Assembly: GCA_020629895.1 (NCBI GenBank)
Contig: JAHDCM010000138.1
Span: 1 to 8,546, forward strand
DNA: 8,546 nt
DNA from: Bacteroidota bacterium
Lineage (GTDB): Bacteria > Bacteroidota > Bacteroidia > Chitinophagales > UBA2359
Reading direction: 5' to 3'
The position numbers and the translations under genes are program-made. This document shows positions 1-5,595 of the stretch, in pieces (within the stretch, counting starts at the first letter, position 1; every line of letters begins with the position of its first letter). Below the pieces are notes generated by a model, which did no database searches, was not told where the DNA came from, and was given only the letters and a program-made list of their open reading frames with translations.

Positions 1-17
1 CAATCGTTGGTCGTTGA

Positions 18-1082
18 TTAAAACCGTTCGACTGTCAGGTAATGTGCTTTTGCCCATGCCTCTACTACTCTTTCCTCATCAATGGTGGGTAAACGGTTTC
101 GCTCGCCTCTTACTTGTCGTACCTCATCATATACTAATTCGATGGTGAGGGTATGTATTTCATGACTTCCATCTAGGCATTTTAGAGACCAAATAGTGGT
201 ATGTTCTTCTAGGATTTTATGGATGTAAGAGGCGACACAATGTCCCATAATTTTACCCTCTTTAAGCAAGTCTTTATAGTTGGTAATTTCCCGAATAACA
301 TAGGCTCCTTCTTGTCCAAAGTACTCCCAATCGTCAAGGCCGACTCCTTCCCATTTTGTATCAATATCATAAAGCAGTTGTCGCTGATCGAGGTATAGTG
401 TTTCATGCCAAAGTTCCATTTGTCGCACTACTGCTTTCAAGCTTCTTCCTTTCATCGAAAAGGTGTGCGAGCCATTGTCTCCTAGTCGTTGGGCATATAC
501 AAAGTCAACAATAGGACGTACTTGATACATGGGTAGCATTTTTTGACGTAAAAAAAAGTGAATCACCTCTGTCCAAAAATCATGATGCTTGTAATCGGTT
601 CCCATTGGGCTGTTGATCAGTTCGGCATATAAGCGACTAGTAGCCCCTAAAGCCATTAATTGTGCATATCTAAAAGCGCGTTCAATGCTTGTTTTTTTGG
701 GAGCTTGTGTAAAAAAATGGGCTTCCTTTTTGGTGAGTGCAAAAGGGAGTTCTGCTGCTGTTCGGATGTTTTTTCCACGTCCGAGGTGTAAAAACCAGTC
801 TATGTGTAAAGTGTTACGTGTAAGCCAGGCTTCTCCCATAAAATAGGGAACTTCATACTGACAAAAGAGGTGATTGGCAAGCATGGCCAAAATCTTTCTT
901 TTATCAGCAACACGACGGCTCACCCCTGTCCACTCGCTCGCTGGTCTAATCCATTGTCTGCGCATTTGCCACATTAATTCAATGCCTCTACGGGCATCTT
1001 TATCTCCTAAAATGCGCTGCCCGCGTCCTCTTTGGGCGATGTGTGCCACAAAATCGGCGTATTTTCTAATTGCCCTTGCCAT
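18..1082 (-). CDS. PcfJ-like domain protein
   Basis: The 354-residue protein has a C-terminal half like the PcfJ-like family, named after a protein encoded in the enterococcal pCF10 conjugation region; its biochemical role is not established. The visible family signature is MGHCVASY at about residues 279-286, then IWSL at 297-300, a TLTIEL strand at 311-316, QVRGERNR at 323-330 and a conserved Trp at 343. The first 240 residues are helical and rich in Arg, Lys and Trp, with no catalytic motif I recognise. There is no signal peptide or membrane segment, so it is probably cytoplasmic. The ATG at 1082 follows an AT-rich tract with no Shine-Dalgarno sequence, as is usual in Bacteroidota. A strong terminator sits about 50 bases upstream, so the gene should have its own promoter. 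No conjugation genes are nearby. The family call is fairly firm; the function is open. Confidence 0.8.
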   Translation of the reverse strand: MARAIRKYADFVAHIAQRGRGQRILGDKDARRGIELMWQMRRQWIRPASEWTGVSRRVADKRKILAMLANHLFCQYEVPYFMGEAWLTRNTLHIDWFLHLGRGKNIRTAAELPFALTKKEAHFFTQAPKKTSIERAFRYAQLMALGATSRLYAELINSPMGTDYKHHDFWTEVIHFFLRQKMLPMYQVRPIVDFVYAQRLGDNGSHTFSMKGRSLKAVVRQMELWHETLYLDQRQLLYDIDTKWEGVGLDDWEYFGQEGAYVIREITNYKDLLKEGKIMGHCVASYIHKILEEHTTIWSLKCLDGSHEIHTLTIELVYDEVRQVRGERNRLPTIDEERVVEAWAKAHYLTVERF

Positions 1083-1130
1083 GATTATATATTATTATAT
1101 GTTTTGAAATGTGGTTTAACTAATTGCAAT

Positions 1131-1173
1131 AAAAAAAGCCTTGCAACAAGCAAGTTGGCTTGTTACAAGGCTT
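1131..1173 (-). terminator. Rho-independent terminator (minus strand)
   Basis: The arms 1136-1151 and 1158-1173 pair over 16 positions, with one G-T wobble and a 6-base loop. On the minus strand the stem is followed by seven T residues (A run at 1131-1137). It ends minus-strand transcripts coming from the 482-residue gene and repeat copy 1, and it insulates the PcfJ-like gene. On the plus strand the hairpin is followed only by a weak pyrimidine stretch. Confidence 0.85.
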
Positions 1174-1177
1174 CTTC

Positions 1178-1199
1178 CATTCATCCTATTTTATGAATG
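1178..1199. repeat. Small inverted repeat next to the terminator
   Basis: A CATTCAT arm at 1178-1184 pairs with ATGAATG at 1193-1199 across an 8-base loop. It lies just upstream of the minus-strand terminator. It is AT-rich and weak, so its meaning is uncertain. Confidence 0.3.
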
Positions 1200-1210
1200 A
1201 ATGTTTCCTT

Positions 1211-1540
1211 TTAGTTGATTATAGGTGGGCGTAACAAACCTGTTTTAGTGCTTCCTTTAAGGAGGCGACTAATTGTTGGGTTTGCTTTATGTGCAAGAAA
1301 TTGGATCATGGTATTTAATCGTTTTTTATGGCGTTCCGTGTAGTTAAAGTGAATTGTTATGCGAATAGTTCCGCGAAGTAAAAAATTGTGCGAGGTGCGC
1401 GTCGCACCTCGTATAATATCTGCGTGAGGGATAGTAGTGGTAGCTTGCTGAAATAGACAGGTAGTGAGGCTACGCCTAGCAGGGCTGACAGCGGAAGACA
1501 CTGCTAGGCGTATTAGCCGAACACCTTGTGTATGAGGCAA
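1211..1540 (-). other. Doubtful 109-codon open frame overlapping repeat copy 1
   Basis: An open frame runs from an ATG at 1540 to a TAA at 1211. Its first half is simply a translation of the structured repeat and its adjacent hairpin, so the composition there (Arg, Ser, Thr rich) reflects the repeat. Only the part after the repeat, about residues 50-109, could be real coding sequence, and the only other in-frame Met is at 1309, leaving a 32-residue peptide. No domain, signal peptide or recognisable family is visible. I think it is probably not a gene; a small remnant of an old gene downstream of the repeat is the alternative. Confidence 0.15.
1380..1411 (-). terminator. Hairpin with T run after repeat copy 1
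   Basis: CGAGGTGCG at 1391-1399 pairs perfectly with CGCACCTCG at 1403-1411 across a 3-base loop. On the minus strand the stem is followed, after a 5-base CACAA spacer, by six T residues (1385-1380). It lies eight bases past the end of repeat copy 1 on the same strand. It could end a transcript carrying the 482-residue gene plus the repeat. The spacer before the T run makes it weaker than the terminator at 1131-1173. Confidence 0.5.
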
Positions 1541-1652
1541 CTACAAGCGGATAGCCCGACCTGAAGTAGGGTTTGAGGGACTGAAGGATTGAGGCTTGGG
1601 TATAGCTGTTCCTCCTTCAGTTCCCCAAACCCTACGAAAGGACACGCCCAGT
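1419..1652 (-). repeat. Structured intergenic repeat, copy 1 (full)
   Basis: On the minus strand the element starts ACTGGGCGTGTCC (from 1652) and ends TCCCTCACGCAGA (to 1419). In order it contains a long hairpin with 23-base arms (1613-1635 with 1566-1588, 21 of 23 matched, 24-base loop) and a conserved GGTCGGGCTATCCGCT block. An 11-bp hairpin follows (1502-1512 with 1471-1481) whose 20-base loop is identical to copy 2. Ends GCGTG and CACGC can close the whole fold. Blocks shared with copy 2 (4919-5138) prove common descent. The minus-strand leader at 1653-1695, directly after the stop codon of the 482-residue gene, also resembles the leader of the truncated copy after rapA, so the element may really begin there. 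The function is unknown; a structured RNA or a REP-like mobile repeat are both possible. Confidence 0.85.
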
Positions 1653-1696
1653 TATTGGTGATGGGGGATTAGGGGGATGGAGGGATACGTTGTTTG

Positions 1697-3145
1697 TTAT
1701 ATTTCTAGCTTTGTTAATAGCCACTCTTTTTCGGCAATTAATGACATGGTTTGAATTTTTATTATGAGGTCATTTCTTTTTGCTTGTTGGTTCTTGACCT
1801 CATATTTTAGTTTCTGCATCGTATTGATGGCATTAACAAAATTGCGATTGAGGTTGATATATACTTCATTGATTTGTGTTTTGTTTTTGCTAATAAACTT
1901 GCGAAAACTGTTGATCAAATCATCGAATAAATCGTCAAAGCCTAGTTCGAAATACACTTTTAGGCGGACTCGTCGTTCATCTAGTTTCGTATATACGTTA
2001 TTATATTTTAGCAAATTTAAAAAGTCTAGTGTTTGGTCATACTGTTTTTGTTCAAATAAAATCAGGGCTTTACATAGACTCACCATATCTTCTTTTTCTG
2101 TATAATCGGGTACGATCAATGTTTGATGCTCTTCTAAGAACTGTTCTGCCCATCTATTTTCTTTCAATTTTAAGGCAACTGTGATAATATTGCGAAAGGA
2201 AAGTGGTTGTAAATATCCGTCACTATAAATCGTTTGATCTTTTAGTTGTAATTGATAAAGCTCAAATAATTCCACATAACGTTCCTGTCGGCTCATTAGT
2301 AGTGCGCTAGAATTTTCGAGATAGGTATATAATGCCCGTTTTTCTTGTATCGCAATGCGTGTTTGATGCTCGCGAACTAATTTTTTTAATTGTTGATAGT
2401 GCGCAAGTACAGGATTATCTAGTAGTAGAAAGGCGGTGTACCATATTTGGATAATTGGGATGTTGTAGTAAATACTTTGAGGTAGGAATGTTATGATTTC
2501 TTGTGCTAGATCAAATCGGTAGGGAAATGGAACCGTTTGTTGTCGGTTTTTCATTTGACATAATTGTTCTAACTTTTGAGATAGGTAATAAATATCTAGG
2601 CTATTGGTAGTTGGTTGAAAATTAACATCTCCCTTTTGATCATCTAGTTTGGCACTCAAATAATGGGCATACTCAGACTCTATTGCAAATGATAATTGAT
2701 AGTATTCGCTGTTCCGTTCCTCTTGTTTATCGTTTAGTTTACGAATATTTTTAAGTGTCGCTTCAAATAAGCTATTTTGGTTCACTTTATTATAATAATC
2801 TAATAATAGCAATTTACTTTTCATCTCTTTTTTTGCCACTTGCTGCTGAATCACAAACTGCTCGGCTAATTTCATCAACTTTGAACAAAGCTTTATAATA
2901 CGCTCTTTTTTATACACTTGGTCTGGAAACAATCGTTCAAAAGCAAGATTAAATGTAAAGCTTTTATGCTTGAAACGCGGGGCGTATGCTTGTATAAAAG
3001 TATATAGCTTAATTAGGTTTTCATTTTTATTAAAGTAAGGTGATCTTACAAAATCTGCCAACTGTTTTAGTTCTGCTTTTGAAAACCCCAAAAGTAGTTT
3101 AACAAGTCTTGTTTCGCTCAAATATTGCAGATTTGTTTTAGCCAT
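1697..3145 (-). CDS. Helical protein of unknown function (482 aa)
   Basis: I do not recognise a named domain. The protein is almost wholly alpha-helical by composition (many Leu, Lys, Gln, Glu and Tyr, few Gly and Pro). It has no signal peptide or membrane segment, so it should be cytoplasmic. The N-terminus has a pattern of the form LLxxFSKxELKxLxxFxxSPYFNKNENLxxL over residues 17-47. I associate this with a recurrent hypothetical family of Saprospiraceae-like genomes, from memory only. The rest suggests TPR-like helix pairs, with helices of about 15-20 residues and recurring Tyr/Leu positions, but no clean TPR consensus. The ATG at 3145 starts MAKTNLQYL and has no Shine-Dalgarno sequence. 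The gene is divergent from the secreted-protein gene at 3321, and repeat copy 1 begins within about 45 bases of its stop codon. It reads as an intact gene. Confidence 0.75.
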   Translation of the reverse strand: MAKTNLQYLSETRLVKLLLGFSKAELKQLADFVRSPYFNKNENLIKLYTFIQAYAPRFKHKSFTFNLAFERLFPDQVYKKERIIKLCSKLMKLAEQFVIQQQVAKKEMKSKLLLLDYYNKVNQNSLFEATLKNIRKLNDKQEERNSEYYQLSFAIESEYAHYLSAKLDDQKGDVNFQPTTNSLDIYYLSQKLEQLCQMKNRQQTVPFPYRFDLAQEIITFLPQSIYYNIPIIQIWYTAFLLLDNPVLAHYQQLKKLVREHQTRIAIQEKRALYTYLENSSALLMSRQERYVELFELYQLQLKDQTIYSDGYLQPLSFRNIITVALKLKENRWAEQFLEEHQTLIVPDYTEKEDMVSLCKALILFEQKQYDQTLDFLNLLKYNNVYTKLDERRVRLKVYFELGFDDLFDDLINSFRKFISKNKTQINEVYINLNRNFVNAINTMQKLKYEVKNQQAKRNDLIIKIQTMSLIAEKEWLLTKLEI

Positions 3146-3193
3146 AATCCGAAATGCGCTGTTTTTTTTAGGGATTTTTTCAAAAAAAGGTAA

Positions 3194-3224
3194 TTGAATT
3201 CCTACATAAAGATAAGTACATTTA
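3194..3224 (+). promoter_or_regulatory. Candidate Bacteroidota-type promoter for the secreted-protein gene
   Basis: ATTG, with the TTG at 3194-3196, is followed after 20 bases by TACATTTA at 3217-3224. This is one base from the Bacteroidota -7 box TAnnTTTG, with acceptable spacing from the -33 box TTTG. It would give a leader of about 90 bases before the ATG at 3321. The match is by eye in AT-rich DNA and could be chance. Confidence 0.3.
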
Positions 3225-3320
3225 CATAGATGTATTTCGATTTACTCGTAAAAAGTTAATAATTTAGAAAGTACAAGTTAACGCTAATACTTATCCTATG
3301 CTAATCACAAAACGCATATT

Positions 3321-4283
3321 ATGAAAAAATTATACTTCCTTTCGGTAATCTTAGCCCTAATTGTTGGCCCACTTCTCACTTATAACAGTATTGCTCAAAA
3401 TGCGCCACCTCCTTGCGAGCCAACATCTGATGTAGGCATTTCTTTACGCAATACGCCACAAGATATAGCAATTTATTGGCGCAGTGTTTTAGGAGCCTCT
3501 CATTATCTGGTAGATGTGGAGATTCCTGCTATGGGTTTTAATAATAACTATACGGTTACTGCTCCTGACACAACCTTGTTGATTACAGGGCTGCCTACCT
3601 CATTACAAGATAATGATACGATTAGGATTTGTGTTACCACTCAATGTGGACAAGGAAGCAGTAGTCAGGCACGTTGTCGGGAAGCGATCTATAAAACAGC
3701 GGTTGCGACTATTAGTCCAGTCTATAAATCGGAAGTGGACAAGCGATGTAGTAAAGGAATCATAGACTGTTATGCTTCGTTTAATCGGTTTTTATTTGGC
3801 TTGACTCCTCCTCCCCCTAGTCATCCAAGCAATATAGAAAAAAGTGACTACCTGTGTCCTGAGTTATTTGACCGTTATTATACTTATAAACAAATATGTG
3901 ATTGTAGAGAAGAATTAAGCTCTTGTAAAACAGCTTTTGATTGCTTATCTAATACCAAATATGTTATTAGTGATCGCGAAGAGAGGTGTCTTTTATGGTC
4001 TAATGGTAAAACCAATACCATCGCTCCTGTTGCTACTAGTAAAATGGTTCCTAACCCTGTGCAGAACGACTGTGAGTTACAATATTATTTAGCGGAAGCG
4101 GGGATTGTGAAGGTGCGTATTTTTAGTGTATCGGGGCAGGAGATGCTCCATAAACAGGTGCAGCAAAGTGCAGGCAAACAGGTATTCTTTTTAGAAAGTA
4201 ATGCTCTGGTAGAAGGTATTTATTTTTATCAAATCGAAACGCCTCTACAAACTTATAATGGGAAGTTTATAAAGGCTTTGTAA
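3321..4283 (+). CDS. Secreted fibronectin-III-like protein with T9SS C-terminal sorting domain
   Basis: The 320-residue protein starts with a typical signal peptide (MKKLYF, hydrophobic core to about residue 20, likely cleavage near residues 25-26 after SIAQ). Residues about 33-125 look like one fibronectin type III domain, with IAIYWRSV and an ITGLP strand-turn. Residues 143-223 form a Cys-rich segment (Cys 143, 150, 179, 193, 195, 202, 208, 223) that I cannot assign. Residues about 243-320 match the T9SS type A sorting domain: VPNPVQND, a VKVRIFSVSGQ strand, LVEGIYFYQIE and a closing GKFIKAL. Such proteins cross the inner membrane by Sec and the outer membrane by T9SS, and are then released or anchored at the surface. 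No enzyme motif is seen, so adhesion or binding is a guess. Its stop lies 14 bases from the end of the convergent rsgA fragment. Confidence 0.85.
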   Translation: MKKLYFLSVILALIVGPLLTYNSIAQNAPPPCEPTSDVGISLRNTPQDIAIYWRSVLGASHYLVDVEIPAMGFNNNYTVTAPDTTLLITGLPTSLQDNDTIRICVTTQCGQGSSSQARCREAIYKTAVATISPVYKSEVDKRCSKGIIDCYASFNRFLFGLTPPPPSHPSNIEKSDYLCPELFDRYYTYKQICDCREELSSCKTAFDCLSNTKYVISDREERCLLWSNGKTNTIAPVATSKMVPNPVQNDCELQYYLAEAGIVKVRIFSVSGQEMLHKQVQQSAGKQVFFLESNALVEGIYFYQIETPLQTYNGKFIKAL

Positions 4284-4297
4284 TGGATAAATAATGA

Positions 4298-4888
4298 CTA
4301 AGGAAAGAATAAATTGCCCAATCTAGCTGCCTCTTTACTAATACACACCATCGGTTCCTCCTTGACACGTTCTCTCAATTCGCTTACAATTGCCTGTAAA
4401 CGTTCCTTTTCAATTAGGTCAATTTTATTGAGAATAATAATGGAAGGAATATTAGAAGCATTGCAAATGGTTAAGTATCGTTCTATTCGATTGAGGTTAT
4501 AATCTCGATCTACCGCTTGTATAATCAAGCCATAGTCAATATTAGTTCCAATCACTTGCTTTTCTCCACCCATTCTTTGTTTGGTGTACTCTCTCGTAAT
4601 AATAGATTTACGCGGATAAATGGCATGGATTAGGGCTTTATCTTCATCGTACACCGCAATTGCCACCCAATCGCCCACTGCTGGAAAATCGAGTCTGTTT
4701 GTAGCGGTGAAAATGAGCTTGCCAAGCATGGTTCCCTCTACTTCGCCATTTGCTGTTTTGATTTGATATCTCCCCTTGTGTTCAGAAATAACTCTTCCTA
4801 CTTCTAGTTCATTCCATTTTTGTTCTTTTCGATAGGCTTCTAAATCAGCTTGAAAGCCTAGCTTTTTTAATGTTAAATTATTTGTCAA
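4298..4888 (-). pseudogene. rsgA: Truncated ribosome small-subunit GTPase RsgA (N-terminal remnant)
   Basis: RsgA is a circularly permuted GTPase that acts late in 30S maturation; family members are usually about 300-350 residues. This fragment has 196. It keeps the N-terminal OB-fold (about residues 28-95, with FPAVGDWVAI) and the first part of the GTPase domain, including NxDYxxIxQAVDRDYNLNRxERYL and the G4 motif LNKIDL at 153-158. The G5 region begins (VCIS at 181-184), then similarity fades and a TAG follows. The P-loop (G1), the G2 and G3 motifs and the C-terminal zinc-binding Cys/His domain are all absent, so it cannot bind GTP normally. The only usable start is a TTG at 4888; no in-frame ATG lies near the family's normal N-terminus. 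The missing 3' part is replaced by the convergent secreted-protein gene 14 bases away. A full rsgA is expected elsewhere in the genome. Confidence 0.85.
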
Positions 4889-4918
4889 TTTGTTTATTTT
4901 TATGATTATATATTTTAT

Positions 4919-5138
4919 ACTGGGCGTATCCCCTATTGTGTCTATTTTGATGCCACCAGCGAGGACGCTGGCGAGAACATCAAAATAGACACAATAGGGG
5001 TCGGGCTATTCACTTGTAGTTGGCTTATAGCTGCCTGTTCTGCATAGTCCTAGCGGTGTCTTCCGCTGTCAGCCCCGCTAGTCCTTGCTTCACTAGGCAG
5101 CTATTTCACCAAGCTACCGTTACTATCCCTTACGCAGA
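4919..5138 (+). repeat. Structured intergenic repeat, copy 2 (full)
   Basis: This copy is on the plus strand, from ACTGGGCGTATCC to TCCCTTACGCAGA. Its first hairpin has perfect 23-base arms (4930-4952 with 4978-5000) around a 25-base loop that itself holds a 6-bp stem (4956-4961 with 4966-4971). Then come TCGGGCTATTCACTTGTAGT, a perfect 9-bp stem (5028-5036 with 5095-5103), and inside it a 7-bp stem (5050-5056 with 5075-5081). The loop GTGTCTTCCGCTGTCAGCCC is identical in copy 1. The end block CAAGCTACC to ACGCAGA is also shared. Compared with copy 1, the closing stem GCGTG/CACGC has become GCGTA/TACGC, and an A-T pair at the inner stem has become G-C. The element stands upstream of the rsgA remnant, on the opposite strand. 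Confidence 0.85.
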
Positions 5139-5343
5139 AACGCGAAGTACTTGAACAGAGATTTTTGACATTTTTCGATGAAATAAACCACTCCAAGCCC
5201 GCTCCCTTTAATTTTTGCAAGAAGTATATCCAACCTAAATATCCATTGTTATATGCAGTAAGTTTATCTTGTAGATATACCTCTCCTGTTTCCAAATAGA
5301 TTGGATTTCTTTCAAAGATCAATGAAATTGAATGGGTAAACAT
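5101..5343 (-). other. Doubtful 80-codon open frame running into repeat copy 2
   Basis: An open frame starts at an ATG at 5343, immediately after the T run of the terminator at 5344-5373. A normal transcript ending there would therefore not cover it, and no separate promoter is evident. Its last 13 or so residues are antisense translation of repeat copy 2. The middle (FERNPIYLETGEVYLQD, then YNNGYLGWIYFLQKLKGAG) has a fairly protein-like composition, so it may be the remnant of a lost gene. No family, signal peptide or domain is recognised. The frame stays open upstream through the terminator hairpin, which also argues for chance or decay. I would not annotate it as a working gene. Confidence 0.2.
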
Positions 5344-5373
5344 AAAAAAAGCTCGACCTGTTAAAGGTCGAGC
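5344..5373 (-). terminator. Rho-independent terminator (minus strand)
   Basis: GCTCGACCT at 5351-5359 pairs perfectly with AGGTCGAGC at 5365-5373 around a GTTAA loop. On the minus strand seven T residues follow (5350-5344). It would end the rapA transcript, 222 bases past the rapA stop, or a separate small RNA encoded between 5374 and about 5530. Confidence 0.85.
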
Positions 5374-5524
5374 AATTCTAATATAGTACCGATTAGGTCT
5401 ATTTGCATTGATTACCTTTATGACCTACCACAAAATGGTGGTCATTCATCATAAGTGTGTTACTTATGGCAGGTTTGCATGCAATGTGGAACTAAACTGT
5501 TCTTTGGCATTTGTTCCCAGTACT
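5344..5524 (-). ncRNA. Candidate structured small RNA or long rapA 3' UTR
   Basis: The minus strand between rapA and the terminator can form a multi-arm fold. An outer 7-bp stem (5518-5524 with 5385-5391, one G-T) encloses three hairpins: TGGGAAC/GTTCCA near 5513-5519 and 5488-5493, a 7-bp stem (5462-5468 with 5450-5456, 5-base loop), and a 10-bp stem with one bulge (5436-5445 with 5420-5425 plus 5427-5430, 5-base loop). The perfect terminator follows. No open frame of note lies inside on this strand. I found no convincing promoter, so it may be released by processing of the rapA message. I do not recognise an Rfam family. The fold was found by eye and may be overread. Confidence 0.3.
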
Positions 5525-5533
5525 TATCCACGT

Positions 5534-5550
5534 GGAAGGACACGCCCAGT
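5534..5550 (-). repeat. Truncated third copy of the structured repeat (5' end only)
   Basis: On the minus strand from 5550 the sequence ACTGGGCGTGTCCTTCC matches the start of copy 1 at 16 of 17 positions. The later conserved blocks (GGTCGGGCTATC, the 20-base loop, TCCCTNACGCAGA) are absent, so only the 5' edge remains. The 43-base leader before it, 5593-5551, aligns without gaps to the copy 1 leader 1695-1653 at about 27 of 43 positions by hand count. Both leaders start AAACAA one to two bases after a gene's TAA stop. Confidence 0.7.
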
Positions 5551-5595
5551 AAATGATGATTGGGTGTAAGAGACGAGGCTGGAGACATTGTTTCA

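Noticed and set aside
613..1107. Plus-strand open frames opposite the PcfJ-like gene, and similar frames inside the rapA and 482-residue genes
   Set aside because: They lie antisense to well-supported genes, lack recognisable domains and have shadow-frame composition.
1083..1696. tRNA or rRNA genes in the gene-poor stretches
   Set aside because: No cloverleaf with a T-loop GTTCRA motif or rRNA-like conserved block was seen; the pairing present is explained by the repeats and terminators.
1080..4912. A shared 13-base AT-rich sequence (minus-strand AATATATAATCAT) before the PcfJ-like gene and before the rsgA remnant, containing a TATAAT-like core
   Set aside because: It is low-complexity AT DNA, lies at different distances from the two starts, and does not fit the Bacteroidota promoter consensus.
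1419..5138. A CRISPR array or tandem repeat
   Set aside because: The repeats are two full copies more than 3 kb apart and in opposite orientation, with internal hairpins and no regular spacers.
4919..5550. A complete insertion sequence with target-site duplication
   Set aside because: There is no transposase, and the flanks just outside (TTTTAT on the left, AAATGA on the right) do not form a direct repeat.
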